Source: Psettodes erumei
Lineage: Eukaryota > Chordata > Actinopteri > Pleuronectiformes > Psettodidae
DNA: 64,000 nucleotides
Direction of reading: 5' to 3'
Assembly (NCBI GenBank): GCA_016785225.1
Contig: JAFBJZ010000670.1
Location: 434,001-498,000 of the forward strand
Below are positions 35,406 through 48,167 of this stretch, one piece after another (the first letter of the stretch is position 1; the number at the start of each line of letters is the position of its first letter). Under the pieces are notes generated by a model that ran no database searches, had not been told where the DNA came from, and saw only the letters and a list, made by a program, of their open reading frames with translations. The translations under genes were made by a program, and so were the position numbers.

Positions 35406-36024
35406 TTACTCCCAGCCAAAGTCATGACCAGTCATCTGGTAAAACTTGCTATTAAAGGGTTTATAAAAGTCCCTTAGCCTCTGCACCACCTCTGGGTCAA
35501 TATTAGGATGGGTCCTGCCTTTGGTTTTGCCCAGGCAGTGTGGTTTGCTGTTCCCCTCAGGTCTCTTCAGGCAGGGGAAGCCCTTTGCTGGGTTAAAGTG
35601 GAAATGCCTCTCCGTGACCACCCTCCTGAGCCCAAGAAAGTCCTGAACGCGAGCCATCTCCCCCGCGGGGTCACTAATCAAACGCTCTCCACTAACAAAC
35701 AGCAGCTGCTCCATGGGGAAAAACTGCAGCCAGCGCTCAAGGTGCTTGGCGTACATGCCGATCTGCACTGCGCTCCACGTGGTGTCAATCAGACCCGCTG
35801 ACATGTTTTTAAAGGTCAGGCTCTCAAAGGAGGGGATGTCCGGCTTCTTGGAGCGGGTCTGGGTGTAGTCTGAGATGGCTCGTGTGACAGGATCCCGGAC
35901 AACTATGATCAGCTTTGTGTCTTTAGACATAGTGAAGATTCGAGCAGGGACCTCTTTGGTGATGTAGTAGCTTGGGGTCTTTTCCATCGTCAACTGTCCC
36001 TCTGTGGATTTGGGCATCAATTCC
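35406..36024 (-). CDS. hs3st3b1: hs3st3b1 exon 2 (residues 167-372 and stop)
   Basis: Minus-strand acceptor TTTGCAG/GGAATTG, with the frame running to TAA at 35408-35406. It encodes most of the sulfotransferase domain, including the PAPS 3'-phosphate site and the disulfide pair. The open frame extending further to 36137 is intron read-through. Confidence 0.96.
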
Positions 36025-39000
36025 CTGCAAATGACACAAACACACTGATTTCTATTTGCTCTACAGACACTGAATGGCGCAAAAACGGAACCATCATGTT
36101 CTTCTTTATGATGCCAACCCTTTGTTAAAGCCAACAACTTTCAAAAGATCCCATGAAGGAAGATGAGATTAACATTGATGCAGTCTCTCAATCACAGATT
36201 TTAAAAAATACTGTCAGGCAGGAGGCCGTCAATCATCATCAAGAAGACAATTGTGGACATCATGAGCAACATGAGCTGAGTCTGTGAGGATAGCTAAAGT
36301 GACAGGAGCTAGTAGGTAGAGCAGGAGTCCTGTCAGTCATGTGCGATTGCATGCAAGGACAATACACAGCTCATGAGATGTTCTAAATACAAACCCCAAA
36401 GGAAGACATTCATCTCCTGCTGCTGCATTCAATCTAGCCTAAGACCTCAATCCTCTGTCAAACCCTGCAATCCTCACATTGAAATATTCCACACCTTCAT
36501 TACATTATACAAAAGGTGGTTTAGCTCTGAATAGCCATTATTTTTCTTCTCAATGTCATGCCGAGACATATGACTATGACTGCACCCTACTCCTCATCTT
36601 TGTCAGTAATGTTGTGTAAAATGGAAAGATTTGGAGAGGCCTTGCATTCCTTAGGAGAAAATGCAAAGCTTTGGAGCTGTCTATTCCCATAACTGCATAT
36701 TCTTCTTGACCCTGGATGGCTCTGGTTGATCATAATATAGCCTGTTAACTGCAGCCCTGACTGGATAATGGCTAAAGTGAGCCAAGGGGGATTAGGACTA
36801 AGCCAAACACGCTAGAGCATTAGAGGCTGGTTGACTGCCTTGTTGGCTGACTGGGCGGCTGGCTCGTCTCTGGAGTGAGTAGGACGGAGGGAGGGAAAGA
36901 GATAGGTGGCCGTAACGATGAGAGTCAGTGGTAAGCAGTTAATCCATGAAGCAACACAAAGGAAAACCAGTTGCTCCTGGATAAAAAAAAAACACACAGC
37001 TGAATATTCAAATGTGGTTGTTAAATTTTGTGTAGCGACGATGGGAGTAGTTTGAGTTGTCGTTGCATCAGACTGCATTTAAGGAGAATACTCCTTATCC
37101 ATCCACCCCAACAACTCAATGTCACTGAAATCTGTAAAAATACTATAGACAAACTATAGACTTAGACAATACAACTATTCTCTTATGTGTTTTACATGTG
37201 TCCCCATTTCTAAAAACTCTTCACTTGCTATGAACACTCTCCTACTGTCAATAGTACAATGTGTGTGACTGGCTGTTACATATATAAAAATACTTCCAGC
37301 CAATCCAGATATCATTATGCAGGAGCTTAGGAGAGGAGCTCAATGTCCTGAATGCAAAAGCAGCACTGCTTATTGTGCTATCTATGAGCCCTGATGTGAT
37401 GTTATGTGTTCACAAGCATCAGCTTTAAGTCAGTTAAAATGTAAATCTTCCCTTATGACAGTCTATTCTGCATTATTCTCATGTTTTGATAGTGAGCAGT
37501 TGATCTAAATCAAACAACAGGAAAGCAGAGGAGCCATGTCATTAAAGTGATTACCATAATTTCCAACCATCTGTTGGTGCATGCACAAGGAGCTTCAATA
37601 TCCCTCTCCAAAACCAGCAGCTTTCATCTTACAAATTTATGTGCTGGAGACGAACAGAAAATGGTCTGCAAGATTTTGCTCTGCAGAGCAATAGGGGAAA
37701 AGCTGTAGTGATTGTGGGGAAAGTAGGCATCACCCATTCCCCTTGAGTGCTATGCAAACACGCAAGACATCATCTCTCTTGTTTAATTTCATCACCTAAT
37801 GTCACCTGTTTTTTCCTTCCTTTTTATGGTGACCCGTGGTCTTACACGTGTTCCACTTTTCTCTCCCCAAGAGCCACAGACACCATTGTGTGTCATGGAA
37901 AAGCCCCAAACCTAATCAAGGTAATAGGTACAAGAGACACAAACAGCTCTATCAGAACCCCCTGCAATTATCTCCTGCATCTCTTGGATACACACAGGCG
38001 GAGCGCTTTAGGCCTTTCTCGGGGCCTCGGGGAACATAAAAACTTACTACCAATCAAACTTTCCACTCAGTCCCCAAGCAAAACAATCTGTGTGAGAAGT
38101 ACATGCATTATTCATCTTAGCAGAGATAGAGCATGGGAGAACATCTCTGAATGAGTGGGGAGTGAGAGGGTTGCCTTCGGGGGGCAGATGCAGCAAGCTT
38201 TCACAATTTGTTCTGCTTAATAAACAATGTCGCCTGCAACCAATAGGTTTCAGTGCATTCTCATCTATCAATCAGCCATGCAAAGGCATCATCACTCAGC
38301 GTCAAGACAACAGGAACAAAAAACAGTCCACTCTATCCTGACTTTTAACCCTTCAAAATTATAACGTTAAAATGTGTCTTTTGACTAAAGCTAAAAGTTA
38401 TAAAAGAGTCAAAGCTCAGGAGATGTTTCTACCAATAACTGATGCACTAAAAATAAATTGACTCCATACTGACACTTGCACTTACACATAAACATCCTCT
38501 GCCCTCTAACCTGTCCTATTAAAACTCACAGGAGGAAAGTACCGCTGGGAAGATAACGGGGGGGAAAGAGGCAAAGAGGAAGACAGTCAAGAGAATGAGA
38601 TAAAGCAAGAGAGGAAGGAGTGGAAGGAGCAAAGAGAGGATTAGATGGATGGAGACTGCACAAGTTGACCCCTCTGACCCTGAAGCCTGAGTCTAAGTTT
38701 TAAGTCAGCTGTCAGATGCTGTGTCTGCATTTTCCTGCAGCATGTAGCACAAGATAAATCATGCCTGCTACAACCTAGAGACAGATATTAATCCAGGAGC
38801 GGCGTGTTGTGTAATTTGCCTTTTCTTTGTCAGGTGTGCCCTTTAACCTGGCTGCTAGGGAGTCAGCTTTGAAAAGCCGGTGGATTGTTTACATCCATTG
38901 CTATCAGGAAGCACGTTCCTGGGCAGGAATTTACAACATTGCTGCATGTGGCGGCTGGATGATGCCCCTGGCAATGAGTTCAGAGTACAGAACAAGCACA

Positions 39001-42000
39001 GCACAAAAAAACTCCAACAAGACATACATTTTTTTTTAAATCATGCAGGATTATGATTGACTGATTGTAATTGGCATCTATTTTTCAGCCCCTCAGACAT
39101 CTGTGACAAAGAACCGCTCCAGAAAAAACCTCAGCATTATCTAATGTCACCATGAGTTCTAATCTTACACTGCAGCTCTGAGAAGGGTTGGAGCTACTGT
39201 GGGAACCCTTCTTCTCTTCTCCTCTTCTTCTTCATACCAGAGGTGGTGGTATGCGGCCACTTAAAATAATCAGACCAATTTACTGTGAGACAAGTTCCAG
39301 ACATAAGTCAAAGAGGAGACCGACTTTAGGGAAGGTGTTCCCTGGCCAGTGCAGCCCATCTTATCGTGCATGTGAATGTCACCGTCACTGTGCTTTACTC
39401 TCAGGACCTTCTTCTATTCACTCAGTGTCTCAACACGAGAATACCCCCCTTCCTCCGTCATTACTGTCAGTATGCAGAACTCAAGGCCACCTGGCTGTCT
39501 GATGGAGGCAGGCCCATTTTGAAGAGCTGAGGAGGGGGAGGTACAGTGTGTGAGAGACATTCTGGCTTCCCTCACACAGCTGTCAGCCTTGCATTAACAC
39601 AACAATTCTGACAGTCGGTTGTTTATAGATCCAGAGAGTACTTTTTTTTATCAGGGTGATGGTAGTGGAAAAATGTAAACCAGTCACACTGAACGTCATC
39701 ATACTCTAAGTAAAACTGATTATAAACAGTCCCTGGAGTTGGTCAAATCAATAGATATACTGTTTATAGTGTGGATCAGAATTTTGGACAAAGCTAAATG
39801 AAACCAAGAATGTGGCGTCCTATCAAAGTAAGTGAGTTTCTAAGTTTCACTGTGAAAGTGGTGTTTTTTGTCTGATTATGTTTTGGATGACAGAGGGATT
39901 ATCAAAAGGCAGGACTGAAACCATCTTCGAAATAAGCCTTCATTTTGATCTCAATGACACACCTGTACTGTTTCGTGACTGCATCTTCCACTGTTTTGAC
40001 ACTATCGCAGTGACAAAAGTCTGTCCACACAGTAGGTAATAACGGCTGATGCTATCAGAAATCTAGGCACCTATATGAGCCAGAAGTTGTTACGATGAAC
40101 AGGAAATTGCCTGTCACTCCTTTAGCAGCATTAGAGACTCAAGCCAACAGTGAAGGGGGAGAACGTCTGCATATGCACAAAATGCTACTGCACCTGCGAT
40201 AATGGAACAAGGCCAACAACACTAACCTACATAATCAAATGAGCTTCAGTACAGTTTCTTGGACTGAGTTGGTGGGGGAATCCTCAATGAGCAAAAGACC
40301 AGAAACAGCTTATGGGGAAAAACTGAAAGAAACCGCTGCAAATGTTTTTCACAAAACATAATATGTGAGAATTAATTCTGTAATAACATATTGATATTAT
40401 TACCCATTTTTTATGATCTGATACAAATACAGGCAGCAATATCATGCTCAAATATCAGCAAAGATCAATAATACTTGTTCTGAATTGATACATTGCCTCA
40501 ATGCAACTGTTCAGCTTCAACTGGAGGATGAATACATTTTGCAATCAGATTTACAGCTTTTACTTGACAGTATGCATGAAAAATTCATGTCCAGCTAATA
40601 TTGGTGGTATTCAAAACATTTTCACATTTTCATGTTACGATGTTAATGCAATAGGAAAATTCTTTGCACGTAATGTATGTTTCCAACTTATGTAGTGGTT
40701 GGTACAAATGAGGTAATTCCCCACAGATGCATGCTGGTCTGAGAGGATCTGCAAAAGCAAACAAGACTTCAAAGAAGCAAAACAAAGATGGCTGGGGTAG
40801 ATTGGCGCTTTCTTAAGTCAGTCTGACTCGCTGTCAGGGAGTCTCTGCAGTGGGTTGAGAGAGACAGAGGCAAGAAACAACACATTCTCTCTGAAGATAC
40901 TACAAGAGAGAGATGAGGAAGTCAACAACTCCAGGGGATATAATGGAGTGAACTTGCTTTGTTTCAGTGTTTCCAAAGTGCTGTAATAAGTGCTGCGGTT
41001 TGACAAATTGCCTCAAGCAAAAGCCCAGGGGGTTGTTGCAGCAAATTAAATCTTCAATCTCCAGAATGGAGGGGGGCGGCGGTGCAAATTACTAGTATCG
41101 ACAATCTGGTACACTTATTTGAGGAATGCTAGCATCGCTTCGGTCTAACAGAAGAAACAATGAGCAGAAGTCTGATTCGCTTTTACAGGACACGGGTGTT
41201 TTTAAAGTGCAAGGTTTTACGGTCTATGGAAAAATTTTACTTTACAAAATCTTACTTTGACACAACAGCGAGCGACTTCTTCCTTTGCAGCATCTCCTTC
41301 TCAATGCACTTTTCCCTCTTTTTCCTGTCAATGTGCTGATGCATTAGTTTAAGCGGCGAGATACCTATACCGAGAGCTCTCTCACACCAATCCCCCTGTG
41401 TCCTTGCACAGAGCTAAAAGTGTTGAGTAAGCTGAAAGCCATCGCTGGACTGAAATGAACCTACTCTTGGGAAATGCAACTTTCCACGCAGAGATCACTG
41501 AAAGTCAACTTGCAAGCTAAAAAGCTTCAGTGTGGTGGTTGAGTCTTTTCTTGGGCAAGTTCCAATGAATACTCTTTCTGACGAACTCCTGCTGGGCTTC
41601 GTCAAAGGGCACTTTCACCCTTCTGAGCACATTTGCATACAAAGTGAAGGCAGAGAAAACATGTTTCACACTAATTGTCTGCTCTTTTATTGTCAGGGTT
41701 AATGCAGACCTCAGGGGTTCTCCAGCATCCCCTTTCACTGGAGCTCTATAATACTGTTGCGCTTTCTAAAGACTCACTCTAAATTTACTGCCCTCTATCT
41801 GCCACTGGCCTGCATCTGAGCTTCCCTGGGGCTCTGAGGAGGATTAGGCCATCTTCTTTGACACCCTCAGTGAGTTAGTAAGAAGGCCACTCATTGTTCT
41901 AAGTATGAAACCTCAAGAGGAAAAACAAGATTTCAACGAGTCACATTTCAAGTCACACTGATCGTATAGAACTCAGAAGACCTTGATCTGAGCATGCATT

Positions 42001-45000
42001 CAGTAGATGAGCAGTCAGGAAAAAGACATACAGGAGAAAGTTAGTGCTATGCTGGTGTGGTGGACAGGAGGGGCCAAGGAGGAAGCTGTTCCCACGGCTG
42101 TTTGGGAGTTGCCTCCTGTGCTCTGTGCGAAAAAGTGTGCACAATTGCGCGCTTCTCTTTTTCTGCCCATGAGTGAAAACGTGCTGTATTGTGGTCGGCA
42201 TCCCGCTGTGCAGAGGAGGGGGGAGGGGGGCTCTTCTCTATGCGGGGCTCCAGGATGGACACAGAAGACCTCCAGTGGGATAGACACACCAATCAAAGCA
42301 GATAAATGGCGTGGGCACAACTCAATGCCACCGCAGGAACTGATAAGCCCACCCAGAGGACTGCTCCTCTCTCCAAGCTACTGCTCACCATTAGTCTGGG
42401 GCAATGAAGTGAAACATATGGAGAAACAAATCATCAGGCATCTTTGCCTGGCACTGTGCTGTTAGATTATCTCCTCTAAGATTTATTTCTGATCAAACAG
42501 GACAGGGGATTGCATGATGAAATCTTATATCGAGCCTCAAAGAGGTGAGTGTCAAACGGCCACCATATAAAAGTGCTCCTTTGTAAAGGGCTAAAGGGTT
42601 TTCCTGAGCTCTACTAAATGATCATTAAGGGATGACTCAATGTCATGGTGCGCCACTGTACGGGGTCAGTCTGCGGCTCAGTGCTCTCACTGTGGCAACT
42701 CAAGCCAAGTTGTTTTAATTAGCCAGATCACCTTTCTGGGAGGAGAAGCCTTCGTTATACATGTCCCGAGATGAAACAATTTCCCATATCGCCCTGTCTG
42801 ATGTGTGCTCGGTATGCAGCTGCCACCGCGAGCAGGAAGCTGGCATGTATGTCTCAATTATAGACAACCGTTTTTTGGACTTCTTCCATAATATTTCCTT
42901 TCATGCATCTTTAATGACTGCTGCTCCCCCATTTAGACATGACTCATTGCCTACTCGTGCATCACTTGTGCATTGTAAAAACAGCATGAAGACGTAGCGC
43001 AAGGACTAAAAGGTCTTCAAGCATGGTAGTGTTTCAATTTACTCTTGCTGCTCAGTTTGTAGAGATGGACAAAAGAACACTCTTCACAGACTGATCATCC
43101 AAAAATGTCCTAAACCTGTCCGGAAATTCTTAAAGGAGCTTAAGCGAGAAGTCCTTTGAACAATGCTTCGCTTCCCCTATTGTAGCTTCATGGAGCCAGC
43201 TTTGAAACAGTGTGTGGATCCTTTGACACTGCCTGTTAATCCCTCAGCTCAGTTAAATGGACACATGAAATGGCAGTATCTCTTATTAACAATGTGGTTG
43301 CTTTGATGTGAAGCACTCAATGACAAATCATTTCCGGGAATATTTTGAGTACATAAAAGATCAATCAATTCAGTGAATATAGCGGTGGGGTGGTTTATTT
43401 CCACTGAAAGCAGGAAGTGATGTAACAATGCAGCTGAGTCAATAGTAAAGAGTTTGCATATTGAGATGTGAGGTATGGTACAAGGACAACATTTACATGG
43501 CAGAGAATACAATAAAAATGTTACATTGAGCTGAAGGTGTAAGCCGCCTCAGATCCTTGATCACTGCTTTTGACACTGATGTGTTTTGGATTGAAGACAA
43601 AATGAAATTACTGCCACTGAATCAATACCTCATAAACTTGAACCAGGCTTCTTGCTTATCAACAATGGCATGATGTAACCTGCTGACTCCCCAACCACAT
43701 TAAAGGCTGTTTATTTGAAGTGCATCCAGAATTCAGGTGAACCCTGGAATCTTTGGAAGTGCTCCTGTATCATTTTCTACCTGCCCCCCCACCACCACCA
43801 CACACACACACACACACACACCCTGCCTGCTGTCCTTGTCAGAGAGCCACGGAAACTTTAGATCCAAGGACAGATGTATAAAACTTCCAGGAACACAGAG
43901 TGAAGGCCATGCAAACAAGCAGAAAATCAATTGTGCTTTGTAAATGAACATGGCTGAGCACAGTTGCCTAAGATGTCAAGCCGACAGTTTTAGCCTGGGT
44001 AGAAGTGTGCTGTACGTGGTGCTCTGCTCTCTTTGAGTACTAAGACCTGTGGTGTTCCTAATATCAGAGTTTTGACTGCACCTGCAGTTGTCAAAATTTT
44101 AAGGTACATCATGCAGATGTCAAAATAGCCTCGTCCTGCTTTTCATACCGATCAGATCAGGTATTTGGCGTAATGCTATCACCTGAGGTCTTTCCTATCA
44201 ACTTATCACCAGTGTGTTTTGTGTAGCTACACCAAATTTCAATAAACTGCACTTACAATGTGAATGTGACTGTGAATTCTGTTTCTTCAGAAATATGTAT
44301 TTCCTTCCTTCCTGTTTCGTTGCTCACCCCTGAAGAATATAATTATTTTGTGGAAAAAATTGTAATCAAGGTAATCAACGACAAACTGTGAACATATTTA
44401 GTCCCCTGTTTACGGAAAACAGTAATATAGTGGAATAAAAGTCACCTCACATCAGACCTCACTACCAAAACTTAATATAATATTACTATATATTGATAGA
44501 TATAGATCTAGCAGCAGCAGCAGGTTACCAGCTTTATCCAGTAAAAATAATGTTCTTAAACTGCACTGCACAGTATACTTATTTATATTATATATACCTG
44601 TACCACTCCAGTCCCTTGTCGTAGTTGCGGTCGAAGAAGTGCGGCTCGGCTCCCACCGCCCTGATGTCCGGATGCAGGCGCAGGAACTCCAGCAGCGCCC
44701 GGGTCCCCCCTTTCTTCACCCCGATGATGATCGCTTGGGGCAACTTTTTACTTTCCGACTCATTGAGGAAACCTGACATGGCATTATCATCCAGCGCCTT
44801 CGCACTGCCCCTAATTTCATCCCACTCTTCTCCTCCGCCTCTGCTGTCCAAGTCGTTTTCGTTATTCAGCAAGTCCCTGGACGCCCCTGCAGAGGACTCC
44901 TGATTGTCAACTTCTGCGTCGCTCTCGTGTCTGCTCACCGAGCCGTACGTCAGGTTTGGCACGGTCGAGCAGTAGCCAACGCAACAGTAAATCATATAAA

Positions 45001-45097
45001 CCCAGAGGGACAGCATTATGCAGAAGACAAAGAGTTTGTTTTTCACGTGGGATGATGGCACAACATGTAGACTGTGTATGATCGGACTATATTCCAT
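35406..45097 (-). CDS. hs3st3b1: Heparan sulfate glucosamine 3-O-sulfotransferase 3B1 (complete, 2 exons)
   Basis: This enzyme moves a sulfo group from PAPS to the 3-O position of glucosamine in heparan sulfate in the Golgi lumen. The '3' isoforms make a distinct set of sites used by protein ligands. CDS exons are 45097-44598 (500 bp) and 36024-35406 (619 bp), joined in phase at Arg167. The product is 372 residues plus TAA (human 390 for 3B1, 406 for 3A1). It is a type II membrane protein: short cytosolic tail, signal anchor at about 21-43, acidic stem at about 55-115, then the sulfotransferase domain from about 118. Visible motifs are the PAPS 5'-phosphosulfate loop KKGGTR (128-133), catalytic Glu151 in GAEPHFFD, EKTPSYY (181-187), the 3'-phosphate site with Arg210 and Ser218 in VRDPVTRAISDY, the Cys318-Cys330 pair, GKTKGR (332-337) and the C-terminal GHDFGWE. 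The catalytic domain cannot separate 3A1 from 3B1. The N-terminal 'KLFVFCIMLSLWVYM' resembles human 3B1, hence the symbol. It faces pmp22 tail to tail. Confidence 0.94.
36025..44597 (-). other. hs3st3b1: hs3st3b1 intron 1 (8.6 kb)
   Basis: The single coding intron runs from GTATAT (44597) to TTTGCAG (36025). I see no other gene inside. It carries a CA/CCA simple repeat at about 43783-43822. Plus-strand frames of up to 152 codons (42007-42465, 37747-38154) lack recognisable domains. A long first intron is usual for this gene family. Confidence 0.85.
43783..43822. repeat. (C)n(ACC)n(CA)n compound microsatellite
   Basis: A C-run, four ACC units and about 11 CA units in succession, inside the hs3st3b1 intron. 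Confidence 0.9.
44598..45097 (-). CDS. hs3st3b1: hs3st3b1 exon 1 (residues 1-167)
   Basis: It begins with the first in-frame ATG (45097) and ends TACAG/GTATAT. It encodes the cytosolic tail, signal anchor, stem, the PAPS phosphosulfate loop and catalytic Glu151. The stem has sequons at Asn49 (NLT) and Asn112 (NES). The start has C at -3 but G at +4. No upstream in-frame ATG was found before a stop. Confidence 0.93.
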
Positions 45098-45490
45098 AGG
45101 ACGGCTGTGGAAAAGTTATATTCCAGTTAACAGGCATTTTGGCAAAGGCGCCTCACTCCTCTGCCATGGCTCAAACAACCCCAAACACGCCGATTCGAGC
45201 CAACGTGAAAACTGATATTCAACTGTGCGCCGCGCGTTCTCCTCCCGTTTCACTCCCAGCTCTGCTCTGAAGAACTAATCGTTTAATTCTTAACAGGAGG
45301 GAAAAATGACCTCAAAACAGCCGATGGCAAAATATCCCAAGGTGAGCGACAGTCGCGTCGGAGACTGAGTTTAATCTCCCATCACTTGCTCTCGGCGTGT
45401 GAGCGCTCTCGCAGCAGCACTAAGTTATCTACGCCAGGCTGCAGCGTCAAGAGAGAAAGAACAGGGAATACGCACTTCCGGTAATCCTTT
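45098..45490 (-). promoter_or_regulatory. hs3st3b1: hs3st3b1 5' UTR and probable promoter
   Basis: CpG-containing DNA lies directly upstream of the start codon and drops to AT-rich beyond about 45540. An ETS-type site lies at 45474-45481 (ACTTCCGG on plus, CCGGAAGT on minus), a common feature of TATA-less promoters. No TATA box was seen. The transcription start is not resolved. Confidence 0.5.
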
Positions 45491-47040
45491 CAACGTAAAC
45501 CAGCTGTCGCGAAGGTGGTCGGGTGAAGGTCGAGTAAGCAAGCATTTAAAAAATATATATGCAACATAACATATATATTGCAGGCATCCAAAATGAGACT
45601 ATCAGTTAATATATATGTCTTTGTTTAGTAGACATGTTTGTTTTACAGTGTTTTCATAACCCTCTCAATTACAAGCATGATATCACTTTGTACGTTTGTC
45701 TCTGTCATGAATTCATTAAAAACTCTGGACAAATTTTGTCCAATATCTTTGCATATTAAGATGTTATTCCAAACAAAAAAGTCTACTGATCTATTTGACG
45801 TCTTTACTTTTCATTTCCAAGTTGTCTTTCCCTGTCTTTCCTTGTCTAACTTGACGTAGCTCTCAGACTGATCCCACCAGCCTGAACAGACTGCAGCCTC
45901 GAATGTCAAACACTGGATGGCTTCACGGTCTAAGTCCTTGAGAGGATAAATCGTGGCTTTTTATTTTCTTTTATATTGGAATGTTGGAACATGAGATCAG
46001 CAGCAAAGGTGATGAAAATGCATCTTTTCTTTACAATAAAATAATACAGTTGCCCGAAGAACTTGAAATCAAGCACTCAGTCTTAATTTGATGCAATGCC
46101 TTTTGGCTCTTCTCTTTAGGTTGTTTCACATTAACCTTCAAGTCATTAAAACTTCAATTAATGTCCTTTGTGTTGAAAGACGTGTCAAGTAATTCGGGCG
46201 ATAGACAGCAGGCAACAATCTTACATTTTGAACTTCAGTGAAAGTTTGGAGGGCAGTTTGGAGCATTCTCCCTTTAATAGCCTCTTGCTTTCAAAAAAAA
46301 GAAGAAATACAGGAAAGTACTGTGTGCCATGCTCAAATTTGCTTGACACCTTTCACCAATTCTTGGTTCTTGGTCTTCATAAAAATGTAAGGGTCTAAAC
46401 TCGGGATACACTTTTTCCACAAGTTTTCTGTGCAACTCTTAAACATCTGCTGATTTTCATGTAGTTCTGTCAAGAGAAGTGCATCAAAACATCGGATGTA
46501 TTGTAACTTCATAAGCACCAGATACCAGCAGACAAGCAAGCTACACAAATGAAAATACTTGTCACGGGTCAACTGTTCTTTAACAACTCCACGCTTTTCC
46601 TGGCATTTCCTTCTCAAGTGAGTCAGCCTTAATTGGCCTCATTATCATTCCTAATTGCCCTTGTAATCAGTCCAAACAATGTGAACATGCAGTTCTACAT
46701 AAACAAATGTTATCAGCACATTTTATGGATCCATAAAAGTTAATAATTCACTCCATAGGGCTTTAGTGGGGCAGCCACTGCAAGTTGCAGTCATGATGAA
46801 GACGTGTGAATTCAGGAGGTGCCACTGAAAGGTGGGTTTGTGTGTGAGTGTTTGTGTGTGTGTCTGCACCTCCTCTTCGTGCAGGGTCAAAGGCCCCCAG
46901 TCCTGCTGCACCCCTGAGCTAGCAGAGGATTAGCGGGATTACCCCAGAGCTGCCATGTCAGTCAGAGTTTCACCAGAGAAACCCTGCCCCCTTCATCTAA
47001 GCCCCTTATCTCATCTCTCAGACACTGCTATATATGATGC

Positions 47041-47041
<1 letters not shown>

Positions 47042-47082
<41 letters not shown>
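47042..47082. repeat. (GT)n(GC)n alternating tract
   Basis: About 16 GT units run directly into four GC units, then ATGTGTGC. Alternating purine-pyrimidine with a CG core is the classic Z-DNA forming pattern. Confidence 0.95.
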
Positions 47083-47083
<1 letters not shown>

Positions 47084-48126
47084 TGTGTGCTAGTGTCTTT
47101 TCTAATCCTAATTGTTGTATTTCCACAGCAAATGAGCACAAGATAACCCGCGTGCATCAAGGGATTCAGTTAGCGCTACACAGTCATGGTTTGCCCTTTC
47201 GGTTCTGTGTACAGACCATGTTTGACTCTGCACTGTGTGCCAAGTCTCTCCATGGAAGTTGAATGGCTGAGCTGTTAGTATTAACTTAACTTTATAGTTA
47301 CTCGTCCACTAGTCCACATAACAAAGCCTTTTAATGACATATTTGTCAAAAGCCAAAGTTTTTGCTGACACATTCAGTCGGTTCTTGCACAAACACACTG
47401 GAACACTATTATGGAGCGTAGCCAGATGATTAGAGTAATAACCGTATGACCAAGCAGGGTCTCCATAATAGATCAAATTATGTCAGGTCTGGAAATGTTG
47501 CAACTGACTCAAGAACATTAAAAGTCTGAATCAAACATTAAAAAAAATGTGCACACATATCCAGTATTTTGCTTATACCCATCACAGAGTAAAACTGCCA
47601 TCCTGCTGCAGGATCACCAGCTGGCTGCAGACTTTTTCTGCTGTTTGTTTGATATTGGCCAGTTAGGATAGAATGGATTAATCATAGTTAATCATAGTTC
47701 TTCTGCTGAAAACTGCAAAATCATTTTTCCAATATCTTAAAAAAATGGCATAAAATTGAATGACCTTTTTATACATATAAGATATATTACAAAGTATTCA
47801 TTAATAATAGTTAAAGTCATCAGTAAATGACTTACATTATAAGTGACTCTAAACAGGGGAGGTGGGTGTTATGTTTGCCATTTTCTGTGGTTTAATTTTT
47901 TGTCTGCATAGGGGACTGACAGACTTCAAAGTGGAACACAGTCATGGAAGGATGAGACACAGAGTAAGAACAAAAGACACCTGAGGGAGGAAGTATGCGT
48001 GCGCACACACACACACCACGCAAGCAGATACACTTTTTCCACAGGTCTGTAAAATTGTGTGTCCTGATTTGTTCCATCTGTTATGCTTCATGATGCATGG
48101 AGACAATACCTCATACACACACAAAG

Positions 48127-48129
<3 letters not shown>

Positions 48130-48162
<33 letters not shown>
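48130..48162. repeat. (CA)n microsatellite
   Basis: About 16 CA units, with a shorter CA run near 48004-48017. Confidence 0.95.

Positions 48163-48167
<5 letters not shown>

Noticed and set aside
35508..35801. Plus-strand 97-codon open frame
   Set aside because: It lies wholly antisense to hs3st3b1 exon 2, whose minus-strand reading is strongly supported.
35406..36137. hs3st3b1 frame starting at the ATG at 36137
   Set aside because: The 37 residues before Arg167 do not match the family, and a clean acceptor (TTTGCAG) marks the exon start at 36024. The upstream part is intron.
42007..42465. Plus-strand 152-codon open frame in hs3st3b1 intron
   Set aside because: No family match, and frames on the opposite strand overlap it fully. 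No splice or promoter support.
44625..44903. Plus-strand 92-codon open frame
   Set aside because: Antisense shadow of hs3st3b1 exon 1.
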